From a virus, in IMG/VR virus record IMGVR_UViG_3300031629_000110, positions 1-20,060 of that record: DNA of 20,060 nucleotides. One strand, 5' to 3'. The notes beneath the pieces were generated by a model, which made no database searches, was not told the DNA's origin, and saw only the letters and a program-made list of their open reading frames with translations. A program made the translations under genes and the position numbers. Numbering within the stretch: position 1 is the first letter of the stretch; each line of letters opens with the position of its first letter. Positions 5,981 to 14,839 of this stretch are shown piece by piece.

Positions 5981-8900
5981 TGGCGGGATATACTAGACAG
6001 TCAGTAGCGGACATTATTAACGGTGCGAACATTACTGCACCACCACTTAATGCTGAATTTAACCAGTTATTAGCCGCTTTCAACGCCTCAACAGGACACA
6101 CCCACGACGGGTCTACGGGCAGCGCACCTAAGCTACCTTTAACTACGTCTGTGTCTGGTTACTTACCCGCTATTCACGGTGGTTTCGGTGGTCGTAACAA
6201 TAACACAGCGACTGCTGATCCTGCTGCTACAGATGATAACACCGCAGGTTATGCACCCGGTTCGATCTGGATCAACACTTCCACGGGTTATACCCACCTG
6301 TGCTTATACAATACAACTAACAATGCTAACTGGGTAACCGTAGCGGCAATCAGCAACACTAACATCATTGCCCCTAAAGTTAATAATACAGTTACATTAG
6401 GTACGTCTACTCTACAGTTTAAAGACATCCATATCGACGGAGTTGGTTACATTGACGATATCAACGCAGTCACTATGTCCTCTACGGGTAATGTCGATGT
6501 AGGTGGTGTTCTTACTGTTTCATCCAACACCGCTATAGGTGGAACCCTTGCCGTTACAGGTGCAAGTACTCTTACGGGTAATACCGTAGTATTAGGTAGC
6601 CTAGGCGTCACGGGCGGAGCTATATTCTCCAACACTGTAAATGTATTAGGCGATACAACATTAGGTAATGCTACTTCAGATACCGTCACCTTCACTGGCC
6701 GGGTAGACTCGGATGTACTCCCTGCTACAGACGGTACACATGACTTAGGTTCTACCACACAAGAGTGGCAGGATCTTTGGGTTGATGGTACAGCTAACAT
6801 CGATGCCCTAGTGGCAGATACCGCAGATATTAACGCGGGTACTATCGATGATGCTACTATCGGCGCTTCTACTCCTACTACTATCGTTGGTACTACCATT
6901 ACAGGTACGGCCTTCGTAGGCCCTATCTCGGGTGCTGTCACAGGTAACGTGTCGGGTAATGTAACGGGTAACCTACAAGGTAATTCAAACGGTGCTCACA
7001 CGGGTACAGTTGCAGGTAACGTAACAGGAAACTTAGCAGGTAATGTAACCAGTACAGGTACTAACGTCCTAGCTACGGTAGACATTGGTGCAGGTTCTAT
7101 TGATGGTACTGCAATCGGTGCTGCTTCTGCTAGTACTGTAGTCGGTACCACTATCACTGCTACTAACTTCGTAGGCCCAATTGCGGGTGCAGTTACTGGA
7201 GATGTAACGGGTGATGTTGATGGTGATCTAACAGGTAATGTAACGGGTAACGTCTCGGGTAACATAACCAGTACAGGTGCAAGTTCATTCACGGACTTGA
7301 CCATCAACGGTTCACTAAACATGAACTCAGGTACCGCAGCCACAGTAACGGGCCTAAGTGCTCCTGTGCAAGGTTCCGACGCAACTACCAAAACCTATGT
7401 TGATAGTGCAGACGCCCTAAAGCTAAATCTAGCTGGTGGTACTATGTCTGGTGCCATCGCCATGGGTACAAGCAAAATCACAGGTCTGGGTACTCCAACA
7501 GCCACTGCCGATGCTGCTACCAAAGGTTATGTAGATCAGGAAGTGTCTGACTTGGTTGCTGCGGCTCCCGGGGCATTGGATACTTTAAATGAACTGGCTG
7601 CTGCATTGAACGATGATGCATCTTTCCATACTACTATAACAAACAGCATTGCAACTAAACTACCTAAAGCGGGTGGCACCATGACGGGTGCTATTGCTAT
7701 GGGTACAAGCAAAATCACAGGTCTAGGTACTCCTACGGCTGCTGCCGATGCAGTGACTAAGGCTTACACGGATTCAGCCGATGCATTAAAGCTAAACCTA
7801 ACAGGTGGAACCCTTAGTGGTGCCCTTGCTATGGGTACAAGCAAGATTACTGGCTTAGGTGCTCCTACAGCGGGTGCAGATGCTACTACTAAGACTTATG
7901 TAGATGCAGGCGAAGCCTTGAAGGTATCTAAGGCGGGAGACACCATGTCAGGTGTTCTTGCAATGGGTGCTAACAAGATCACAGGTGTAGCTAACCCTAC
8001 CCTAGCGCAAGACGTAGTGACTAAAAACTATTCAGATACATTGTTTGGTTCTACTACTGCGGCTGCTACCAGTGCTTCTAACGCTGCTACCTCAGAGTCT
8101 AACGCTAGTACGAGTGAAACTAACTCATTAAACAGTGCGAATAGCTCGGCTGCTTCTTTAGCTACATTCGTAGGTCAGTATGTATCTCAGTCAGGTACAC
8201 CTTCTTCACCGGGTACTGGTGACTTATGGTTTGATACTGGCGCTGCTATTATGAAGGTTTATAATGGCTCTGGTTGGGTATCTGCGGGTTCTGCTGTTAG
8301 TGGTACAAACAATAGTGTTCAATACACGGCTACTGCAAACCAAACTACTTACGCTGCTGTTTATGATGCAGGGTACTTACAGGTATACCTTAATGGTATC
8401 CGCTTAGATGCAGAAGACTACACAGCTACTAACGGCTCTAGTGTTATCTTGGATACGGGTGCTGCTGTTGATGATGTAGTGTTTATACACTCATTTGGTA
8501 CGTTCTTATTAGCGGATCATTATAGTAAGACTGCTTCTGATGCTAGGTTTGAGCCTATTGATAGTGCTTATACTAAGTCAGAAGCTGATACTAAGTATGC
8601 AGAGACTGCCTCTGCAAACACCTTTGCATCTTCACAGACCTTTTCTGCGGGCGTAGATGTAACAGGTACCGTAACCACAAATGGTTTGACAGCTACTAGC
8701 TCAACTAACGGTGTTAGAGCTACCATAGGAAAAACGGGTGGGGCTAACCTAAACGTATATGCGGATACAAACACAGTGTACTTGGCAGGGGATGCAACCC
8801 TAGCTAACGCATACATCATAGACCAAGCCAACAACAACCTACAGTTTAAGGCTAATGCCGCTGAACGTATGAGGGTGGATGCAAGTGGCATAGACGTAAC

Positions 8901-9696
8901 TGGCACTGTAACGGCTGATGCTATATCCACAGGCACGTTCACCTCCACAGGTATTGATGATAATGCTTCAAGTACCAAGCTAACTATACAGAGTAATGGT
9001 ATAGGGATAGGCACTGCAAGTGTAGGCAGTGGCTTAGGTGTTTATTTAAACAGAGGTGTAATGACAAACTTCTTTGAAGCCAGTGATGGCACTAAGAAGA
9101 TGATTGTAGGCACTGACCCAAACAACGCCTTTGTTAAGTTAGGCGCATTGAACAACTATCCTGCAAGTTTAATTTCAAATAATGCTCAAGTCTTAACCGC
9201 TGAAACCAACGGGGATGCTACAGTCAACACAGGCAACCTAGTCATAGGCACATCAGGCAAAGGCATAGACTTCTCTGCTAATGGTAACGCAGGAGGTATG
9301 ACTTCTGAGGTGCTAGATGATTATGAAGAGGGTACTTGGCAACCTGCCGCTAGCCTTGGCACAATCGCTGCTGTAAATGCGAAGTACACTAAAGTAGGTA
9401 ATAAAGTTACTGTTTGGTTTGTAGCGTCTTCTTTTAGTGAGCGTTCCAGTTCTAACTACGTTTCTATAACAGGCTTACCCTTTGTATCTAATGGGTATAT
9501 GGGGCATGGAACGGTTGGGTCTGTAATGTATCAGAGCATTAGTACAGCAACACCAAATGTTTATCTAAATGGTGGCGCTAGCTACCTAAATTTCTATGGT
9601 AATAGCTCTGGTGGGTGGTCAATTATGTCATATAGCCATCTAAGTAACCCCAGCTCGTCTATCTATGGACATGCAATATATTACACAGACTCTTAA
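5980..9696 (+). CDS. large repetitive tail fibre protein
   Basis: This protein of 1238 residues probably trimerises into a fibre that contacts the host. Residues about 1-130 resemble the virion-attaching start of marine phage fibres (SVADIINGANITAPPLNAEF, then TGHTHDGSTG). Residues 287-430 hold two 85-residue modules of TGNVSGNVTGN-type beta repeats. Residues about 480-690 hold four GGTMSGAIAMGTSKITGLG units. An Ala/Ser/Asn stretch follows at about 692-728. A QYTATANQTTY...LNGIRL block lies at about 781-845, an ERMRVDASGIDVTGTV strand follows, and a LDDYEEGTWQPA C-terminal domain covers about 1112-1238. The ATG at 5980 is preferred over a TTG at 5977 because GGGGAG at 5968-5973 is then six bases away. 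Confidence 0.88.
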   Translation: MAGYTRQSVADIINGANITAPPLNAEFNQLLAAFNASTGHTHDGSTGSAPKLPLTTSVSGYLPAIHGGFGGRNNNTATADPAATDDNTAGYAPGSIWINTSTGYTHLCLYNTTNNANWVTVAAISNTNIIAPKVNNTVTLGTSTLQFKDIHIDGVGYIDDINAVTMSSTGNVDVGGVLTVSSNTAIGGTLAVTGASTLTGNTVVLGSLGVTGGAIFSNTVNVLGDTTLGNATSDTVTFTGRVDSDVLPATDGTHDLGSTTQEWQDLWVDGTANIDALVADTADINAGTIDDATIGASTPTTIVGTTITGTAFVGPISGAVTGNVSGNVTGNLQGNSNGAHTGTVAGNVTGNLAGNVTSTGTNVLATVDIGAGSIDGTAIGAASASTVVGTTITATNFVGPIAGAVTGDVTGDVDGDLTGNVTGNVSGNITSTGASSFTDLTINGSLNMNSGTAATVTGLSAPVQGSDATTKTYVDSADALKLNLAGGTMSGAIAMGTSKITGLGTPTATADAATKGYVDQEVSDLVAAAPGALDTLNELAAALNDDASFHTTITNSIATKLPKAGGTMTGAIAMGTSKITGLGTPTAAADAVTKAYTDSADALKLNLTGGTLSGALAMGTSKITGLGAPTAGADATTKTYVDAGEALKVSKAGDTMSGVLAMGANKITGVANPTLAQDVVTKNYSDTLFGSTTAAATSASNAATSESNASTSETNSLNSANSSAASLATFVGQYVSQSGTPSSPGTGDLWFDTGAAIMKVYNGSGWVSAGSAVSGTNNSVQYTATANQTTYAAVYDAGYLQVYLNGIRLDAEDYTATNGSSVILDTGAAVDDVVFIHSFGTFLLADHYSKTASDARFEPIDSAYTKSEADTKYAETASANTFASSQTFSAGVDVTGTVTTNGLTATSSTNGVRATIGKTGGANLNVYADTNTVYLAGDATLANAYIIDQANNNLQFKANAAERMRVDASGIDVTGTVTADAISTGTFTSTGIDDNASSTKLTIQSNGIGIGTASVGSGLGVYLNRGVMTNFFEASDGTKKMIVGTDPNNAFVKLGALNNYPASLISNNAQVLTAETNGDATVNTGNLVIGTSGKGIDFSANGNAGGMTSEVLDDYEEGTWQPAASLGTIAAVNAKYTKVGNKVTVWFVASSFSERSSSNYVSITGLPFVSNGYMGHGTVGSVMYQSISTATPNVYLNGGASYLNFYGNSSGGWSIMSYSHLSNPSSSIYGHAIYYTDS
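6838..7283 (+). repeat. two 255-bp tandem modules inside the fibre gene
   Basis: The segments starting near 6838 (GTIDDATIGASTPTTIVGTT) and near 7093 (GSIDGTAIGAASASTVVGTT) are diverged copies 255 bases (85 codons) apart. Each continues into VGPISGAVTGN / VGPIAGAVTGD and then into short Gly-Asn-Val repeats. The second copy is shorter at its end. They are coding repeats that lengthen the fibre shaft. Confidence 0.75.
7419..8046 (+). repeat. tail-fibre repeats of 132 bp, four copies, one enlarged
   Basis: The core ATGGGTACAAGCAA or its variant occurs at 7462, 7699, 7831 and 7963. The spacings are 237, 132 and 132 bases, so the period is 44 codons. The first interval carries 35 extra residues (AAPGALDTLNELAAALNDD and following), which is itself a common fibre segment. 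The fourth copy is the most diverged (MGANKITGVANPT). Confidence 0.8.
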
Positions 9697-9700
9697 CTAC

Positions 9701-9718
9701 TGCTAGTGGACTCTAGCA
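9701..9718 (+). repeat. perfect inverted repeat after the fibre gene
   Basis: TGCTAG at 9701-9706 and CTAGCA at 9713-9718 form a 6-bp stem with a 6-nt loop, five bases after the fibre stop. No T-run follows. It could be a weak processing or stability hairpin. Confidence 0.4.
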
Positions 9719-9749
9719 ACAGACCTTAACAAACACAGGAATAAATAAC

Positions 9750-10010
9750 ATGGCACTAACTAAAGAAACAATCGTAGATAAAATTGAGGTTCTAGAAAAC
9801 GGCTCAGTACAAGTACGCACAGCAACCAGAATCTTAGAAGACGGTGTAGCACTATCCTCATCATTCCATCGTCATGTCTGTATGCCAGATCATGTATGTA
9901 CCGATGAAGACCCAAAGGTCACAGCGATATGCTCAGTGATACACACACCAGAAGTTAAAGCAGCTTACCTAGCAGCACAGGCGGCTTCACTAGCAGCTAT
10001 GGGAGAATAG
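9750..10010 (+). CDS. small fibre-linked phage protein (SSSFHRHV family)
   Basis: The protein has 86 residues and starts MALTKETIVDKIEVLENGSV, with a central EDGVALSSSFHRHVCMPDHV and an Ala-rich helical end (PEVKAAYLAAQAASLAAMGE). I know this pattern as a frequent small protein next to tail-fibre genes in marine and other phages. Its function is not established, and a fibre chaperone or structural accessory role is possible. It has a good AGGA site at about 9735 and ends one base before the next ATG. Three cysteines lie in the middle (two in CMPDHVC, one soon after), which is unusual for such a small cytoplasmic protein. Metal binding is conceivable but not shown. Confidence 0.8.
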   Translation: MALTKETIVDKIEVLENGSVQVRTATRILEDGVALSSSFHRHVCMPDHVCTDEDPKVTAICSVIHTPEVKAAYLAAQAASLAAMGE

Positions 10011-10011
10011 T

Positions 10012-12555
10012 ATGTCTAAAGCAAGATTATTAGCAGACCTACTAACCTCCTCAGGTGAAGTCAAGGCAGACAGAGTAGATGCATACTCCCTCCCCTTAAC
10101 AGGTGGAGCAATGACAGGTGCTGTCACAACTAACTCTACCTTCGATGGTCGTAACGTATCTGTAGATGGCTCTAAGCTAGATGCTGTTGAAGCAAGTGCA
10201 GATGTAACTGATACAGCTAATGTGACCACCTCAGGTGCTCTCATGGACAGTGAGCTTACTAGTATTGCTGCTGTTAAAGCTTTGAACCAAGGTGTTGCTA
10301 CAACAGACGCAGTAGACTTCACAGGCATTGATCTTACAGCTATCTCTGACACGATAGCAGTCACAGCAGTAGACGTATTCATCTACGACACTAGCAAAGA
10401 CTCAGACGGTGGAGCATGGCGTAAGCGTACACAAGGCACATCTTGGTATAACGAAGCATTGAACACTAGCACTCGTGGTTCAACGAAAGAGTTCCCAGCG
10501 GTTGCAGTGATTGTTGCAACTACAGGCGCAGTAACCATCTATGATGGTGATGACCCTAGTATGCCTATGTGGATGGTGTTTAATGTATCTAGCAGCTCTA
10601 ACATGGTGGGTGAGGTAGCTATAACTTGTGTAGATGCTTTGAATGGTGTACTAGCCACTGGGTCTGGCGGTGCTGGTTATGACCTTAATGTGGTTAGGTT
10701 CCTACAAGATAGGGGCGAGCAATGGGGTTCCCCCAGTCTTTCTCAGATATACAACGGAAACATAAGCAAAAGAAATTCTAATAAGAACTGGCACGGGGCA
10801 GGCGTATTAGGTTCCCTTGTCAGCCGCAAAATCAACGACATAGCAATGACAGTCCTACCCAACGCTCCTATAGACTCCGCAACTGGCCTACCGATTCCAA
10901 CGATTGCAGTGGCTACCGATGGTGGAGTGTCTGTGATTAAGGATGATGGGAGTGTGGTTAGTGGTGGAGAGGCTAACGCTGGATGGGCTGTTCGCAATAT
11001 AACTATAGATTCTAACGGAACTATATGGGGGTCAGAAGGCACTTCCTATAGCGCATTCCAGCTTATGGCCCAAGTCCCTTATACTTCAGTTAGTAGTATA
11101 GGGACTGGCTCGCTAGGCTACCCTCACACTAATAGTGTGAATAACAACGGTTATGGAGCAAATTCATCGTGGCCTACTCTACTTGGTAATATAGAAGTTG
11201 CGAACAACAACTTTGTGGCCTCAAGCGATCGAATATACACAGGCTTCGGAGGTGGCGTTTCACACTTAGTAGACAATGTAGCTGACCGAACTAAGTCAAT
11301 GGTTGCTTATACTGCCTCAGACTACAACACAGGCTACATGGTCGGTGACATCAAACTCGCAGCATTGAGTGATACTGATACGACTGATGTGGTGGGTAGT
11401 GGTACTAACATCATATCGGGCTGGACTAATCACTCTACCTACCCATTTGAGACATACACTGGTAGTGGGCTAGACATCACTTCTGCTATTAACACTACCT
11501 CATATGGAACTCTAAATACGACATATACCCCTGTTATCGGTAGAACGTATACAGTTAAATTCAACTTAACCTTAAATAGTGGCACAGCCCCTACATTCTT
11601 TGGGCAGTCGTCTTCTTCAGTTGGTTCTGGGCCTCATGGCTTCGTATCAGTTGCAGGTGCAAATAGTTTTACATGGACGGGAACAACTGCCGCTTCATCA
11701 TATGTTAACTTAATGGTTGGTAATGGGGTTGCATCTAATTTTTCTATATCAGGCTTTACTATGTATGTGGGGGGTGAAGAAGACCGCTCAGTGAACGCCA
11801 ACGGCCTAGCAGTACACGGAACAATCACCAAGACAGCCGTGGCAACTGGCGCTGATCTAGTGGGTTACTCAGGGTTTAGTTCAAGTAACTATCTTGAGCA
11901 GCCTTATAACAGTGACTTGGACTTTGGTACGGGTGACTTCTCGATTATGGGGTGGGTTAAGATTGTTACTGGAGCGACTGAATATATATTCTTCCGTAAT
12001 ACACAAGGGTCGGTTGCAGGAGCAACTAGGCTATACGTCAATGTTCAATCGACTGGGGCTTTTTACACAAAGATAAACAACACAGCAGCTACTTCATCAG
12101 CAACTTTTACAGGGTGGACTCATTTTACTGTTTTACGTGTAAGTGGAGTAGTGCATATATACGGCAATGGTGTACTCGTAGCCTCTGTGGCGAACACTAA
12201 TACAGCTACAAATACCGCAGCAGTGACCACCATCGGGTCATCACCGAATGGATCTAATCCAATGGCTAACAGTTCTTTAGCTACTATCCGCATCTCAGCA
12301 ACAGCCCCATCAGCACAGCAGATCAAAGACATCTACGAAGCAGAGAAGCCTTTATTCCAAGAGAATGCACAAGCAACTCTCTACGGCTCCTCCGATGCTG
12401 TCACCGCTCTGGCTCACGATGATACAACTAACTTACTCCACGTAGGCACATCATCTGGTCGCTCAGTATTCCAAGGACTACGCAGAGTAGACAACACCAC
12501 ATCAGCCGTTGGTTCAGCTATCTCAGCTTCCAATAACCTAGTAGTCGAGGAATAA
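10012..12555 (+). CDS. tail fibre / adhesin with carbohydrate-binding-like and LamG-like domains
   Basis: The protein has 847 residues. The start (SKARLLADLLTSSGEVKADR, then TGGAMTGAVTTNSTFDGRNV) is typical of phage fibre N-termini. Residues about 290-450 contain propeller-like strands (PIPTIAVATDGGVSVIKDDG, then ITIDSNGTIWG). At about 462-586 an ISGWTNHS...GRTYTVKFNLTLNSG...FTMYVGG block looks like a CBM4/9-type jelly roll. At about 615-770 a LamG/concanavalin-like domain follows (YLEQPYNSDLDFGTGDFSIM, then WTHFTVLRVSGVVHIYGNG). The end (TALAHDDTTNLLHVGTSSGR) returns to the propeller style, so the two lectin-like domains appear inserted into a propeller. This suggests a glycan-binding receptor protein. 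The ATG has GGGAGA at 10001-10006. Confidence 0.83.
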   Translation: MSKARLLADLLTSSGEVKADRVDAYSLPLTGGAMTGAVTTNSTFDGRNVSVDGSKLDAVEASADVTDTANVTTSGALMDSELTSIAAVKALNQGVATTDAVDFTGIDLTAISDTIAVTAVDVFIYDTSKDSDGGAWRKRTQGTSWYNEALNTSTRGSTKEFPAVAVIVATTGAVTIYDGDDPSMPMWMVFNVSSSSNMVGEVAITCVDALNGVLATGSGGAGYDLNVVRFLQDRGEQWGSPSLSQIYNGNISKRNSNKNWHGAGVLGSLVSRKINDIAMTVLPNAPIDSATGLPIPTIAVATDGGVSVIKDDGSVVSGGEANAGWAVRNITIDSNGTIWGSEGTSYSAFQLMAQVPYTSVSSIGTGSLGYPHTNSVNNNGYGANSSWPTLLGNIEVANNNFVASSDRIYTGFGGGVSHLVDNVADRTKSMVAYTASDYNTGYMVGDIKLAALSDTDTTDVVGSGTNIISGWTNHSTYPFETYTGSGLDITSAINTTSYGTLNTTYTPVIGRTYTVKFNLTLNSGTAPTFFGQSSSSVGSGPHGFVSVAGANSFTWTGTTAASSYVNLMVGNGVASNFSISGFTMYVGGEEDRSVNANGLAVHGTITKTAVATGADLVGYSGFSSSNYLEQPYNSDLDFGTGDFSIMGWVKIVTGATEYIFFRNTQGSVAGATRLYVNVQSTGAFYTKINNTAATSSATFTGWTHFTVLRVSGVVHIYGNGVLVASVANTNTATNTAAVTTIGSSPNGSNPMANSSLATIRISATAPSAQQIKDIYEAEKPLFQENAQATLYGSSDAVTALAHDDTTNLLHVGTSSGRSVFQGLRRVDNTTSAVGSAISASNNLVVEE

Positions 12556-12557
12556 CC

Positions 12558-13637
12558 ATGACAGTAAACATAAGCAAACCCTCGATCAACATCAGGGAGA
12601 AACTATCAGAACTAGACAAGCCTAGCGGTATAGCTGGTGAAGCTGTACTAAGGGCTGACAGTGTTCAGGAGATTCGTAATAGTATTGGAGCAGGTCGTAA
12701 GAACCTTATTATTAATGGTGGGTTTGATGTATGGCAGCGTGGTACTTATACGACTGCTACTAATGTATCGTCAGGGTTTCAGTCAGATAGGTGGAAAATA
12801 GCTCAATCTGCAACAACAGGCACTATTCAGGATTTAGGGGGTTCAGTTCGTCTTGAAGTCACAGGTGCAGGTACAGGCACTCTCCGTATGTACCAGCCAA
12901 TAGAAGATAAAGGTTTATACAAAAGAATCTCAGGCAAAACACTTACCTTCTCGGCATGGGTTAAGTCAAACACAGCTAATGCTCGTATAGAGTGCTTTAA
13001 AGGTAATGGTGTAGGTTGGGATGGTTGGGATAGCGCCCATACAGGTGGAGGCGCTTGGGAGAAGCTCTCAGCCACTTACGTACTTGCTGACATATCTAGC
13101 CTGACAGACGGGGCTTTCAGCGTACAGGTGGGCTTAGATGGCTACAACAGTGCTGACGTAGCACTAGCTGTAGGCGACTATTGTGAAATTAAAGATGTCC
13201 AACTAGAACTAGGCTCCGTAGCCACTGACTTTGAACACCGCAGTTTCGGAGAAGAGTTGCAGCTTTGCAAACGCTATTACGAGAAGTCGTTTGCATATAG
13301 TGCTGTCCCTGCAAATGGCTCGTCTGCTACAACTTTTGCTACATCACCTAATGTTAGTCTTGGCGTTTTACTGTGGTCAGGCCCAAATGCAAGGAACATT
13401 GCTTATGAAGTTGAAAAAAGAGTAACCCCTACTGTTGTCAGGTACGGAAACAGTTCGGGTTACTGGGGGTACATAAATGCAGGTGGGTCACCCTCGGGTT
13501 CAGACAATACGCCTATATTTCATGCAAACATCTTTTGTCAGACAAATACCCCCAAAGTATTAGTTGTAACTAATCAGGCTTCGGGTAATCCCTTATGGAG
13601 TATTTCAGGACATTGGACGGCGGAGGCGGAGCTATAA
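12558..13637 (+). CDS. carbohydrate-binding-module-like tail fibre protein
   Basis: The protein has 359 residues. The N-terminus (NISKPSINIREKLSELDKPS) is a short attachment-like segment. From about residue 47, KNLIINGGFDVWQRGT starts a jelly-roll domain that runs to about 221, with strands such as GKTLTFSAWVKSN and CEIKDVQLELGSVATDFEHR. This is the CBM-like pattern found in many phage fibre proteins. The LQLCKRYYEKSF segment and the C-terminus ending SGHWTAEAEL are also familiar from phage receptor-binding proteins. It directly follows another lectin-like fibre, with two bases between stop and start and a GAGGA site inside the upstream gene. The two are likely parts of the same adhesion apparatus. 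The glycan target cannot be told from the sequence. Confidence 0.83.
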   Translation: MTVNISKPSINIREKLSELDKPSGIAGEAVLRADSVQEIRNSIGAGRKNLIINGGFDVWQRGTYTTATNVSSGFQSDRWKIAQSATTGTIQDLGGSVRLEVTGAGTGTLRMYQPIEDKGLYKRISGKTLTFSAWVKSNTANARIECFKGNGVGWDGWDSAHTGGGAWEKLSATYVLADISSLTDGAFSVQVGLDGYNSADVALAVGDYCEIKDVQLELGSVATDFEHRSFGEELQLCKRYYEKSFAYSAVPANGSSATTFATSPNVSLGVLLWSGPNARNIAYEVEKRVTPTVVRYGNSSGYWGYINAGGSPSGSDNTPIFHANIFCQTNTPKVLVVTNQASGNPLWSISGHWTAEAEL

Positions 13638-13638
13638 C

Positions 13639-14319
13639 ATGACTATTGAAACAGTAAAAATACAATCCCAAGGCTGCCTAATCAACGGCAACATGAGCGT
13701 ACCTAACGACCCAGCTAACCGCCACTACCAGATGATCCTAGACTGGATCAACGAAGGCAACACACCTACTGGTGCTGACGTTATAGCTCCTGACTATGTA
13801 GCCCTACGCACTGGCCCTGACGGGTACGCTTCCACAGGCGACCAACTAGGCATGATTGCTGATGGCACTCAAGCTGCCCACGTAGCCGCTGTTAAGGCTG
13901 CATTCCCTAAGAGTATCACTGGAGGCACTACATTAGCTGCCGTACCAGCAGAGATCCTTACAGCAGCAGCATACAAGCTATTCGCCTCACAACTTGCGGA
14001 CTATACGCAGGCTATTCTCCGCTTGGGGAAATACGTGGTATCTGTTGGTCGTGTTGAACTAACCGAGATGCAAGCTACAGGTGAGCAATTGTGGAATGAA
14101 GAGACTATGGAGCTTGAGGACATTCTTGAGTCTGTAGTAACTCAGACAGCCATTGAAGCCGTTGAGCCTACAGTTGAAGTGACTACTTATAGTGACGACA
14201 TTGATGCAGAGCCTACAGTATCCACAATCACTAACCCTTTAATCACCGCTGATGTAGCAGAGAGAGCAGCAGCACAAGCTGTTGTTGATGCTACTCCACA
14301 GCCTGTTAAAGATGCGTAG
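13639..14319 (+). CDS. possible tail fibre assembly or tail accessory protein
   Basis: The protein has 226 residues. Its N-terminal part (CLINGNMSVPNDPANRHYQM, then ILDWINEGNTP) and GYASTGDQLGMIADGTQAAH followed by an AAVKAAFPK segment resemble phage tail-assembly or tail-accessory proteins encoded after fibre genes. The middle (about 105-165) is helical and acidic, and the C-terminal part is low-complexity Thr/Val/Ala. There is no signal peptide or membrane segment. The start is one base after the upstream stop, with GGAG at about 13628. Its last bases overlap the start of the first exported protein by eight bases, which ties the adhesion block to the exported block. Whether it is a chaperone or a virion part is open. 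Confidence 0.68.
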   Translation: MTIETVKIQSQGCLINGNMSVPNDPANRHYQMILDWINEGNTPTGADVIAPDYVALRTGPDGYASTGDQLGMIADGTQAAHVAAVKAAFPKSITGGTTLAAVPAEILTAAAYKLFASQLADYTQAILRLGKYVVSVGRVELTEMQATGEQLWNEETMELEDILESVVTQTAIEAVEPTVEVTTYSDDIDAEPTVSTITNPLITADVAERAAAQAVVDATPQPVKDA

Positions 14320-14839
14320 ACTCTTATGGCTGGCCTTGCTATTGCCTGCACTGGCTATAGCTGACCCTATCGTTACAGACTCTACTACAAACAGTACTGT
14401 CCACACCACGGGTAGTGTCACAACGACATTAAAGTCACCACCACCATCGGCTATATCCCCATCCCTATCCGGGGGTAACTCTGACTCATGTACCGTCGGA
14501 GTAGCAGGTGCAGTGCAGACACAGATCTTAGGTATCTCAGCAGGTACTACAGCCAGAGACCTTAACTGTGAAAGGCTAAAGAATGCTAAGACATTGTACG
14601 ACATGGGTATGAAAGTAGCCGCCGTATCAGTGTTATGCCAAGACCTACGAGTCTTTGATGCAATGATAATGGCTGGAACACCTTGCCCATACAACGGCAT
14701 CATTGGTGCCGATGCTAAGATTGCATGGGAGAATGATGAAGAGAAGGTGCCTAAGCCCGAGGAGAAATCCAAGTTCGACTCTCAGAAGTTCTTATTAAGT
14801 ATGGGCGGCGCAGTACTGGGCTTGCTACTGATCCTATGA
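14312..14839 (+). CDS. exported protein 1: signal peptide, four cysteines, C-terminal membrane anchor
   Basis: From the ATG at 14312 the protein has 175 residues and begins with a classic Sec signal (MRRLLWLALLLPALAIA, cleavage before DP). Longer in-frame starts at 14282 and 14288 would put extra residues before the signal, so 14312 is preferred. A Thr/Ser/Pro-rich stretch follows (about 19-58), then a compact domain with cysteines at 60, 86, 109 and 125 (the SDSCTVGVAGAVQTQ and YDMGMKVAAVSVLCQD segments). After a charged Lys/Glu linker a hydrophobic tail at 158-175 should anchor it in the inner membrane with the domain in the periplasm. Four cysteines fit two disulfides. I recall similar sequences in other marine phages but know no function. 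Confidence 0.78.
   Translation: MRRLLWLALLLPALAIADPIVTDSTTNSTVHTTGSVTTTLKSPPPSAISPSLSGGNSDSCTVGVAGAVQTQILGISAGTTARDLNCERLKNAKTLYDMGMKVAAVSVLCQDLRVFDAMIMAGTPCPYNGIIGADAKIAWENDEEKVPKPEEKSKFDSQKFLLSMGGAVLGLLLIL

Noticed and set aside
6447-7391. Long open frames on the minus strand across the fibre gene (164 and 131 codons)
   Set aside because: They mirror the Thr/Gly/Val repeats of the fibre on the plus strand, have no ribosome sites, and every other gene reads on the plus strand.
6838-8046. Regularly spaced repeats that could suggest a CRISPR array
   Set aside because: The repeats are long, diverged, in frame and coding. There are no short identical repeats with unique spacers.
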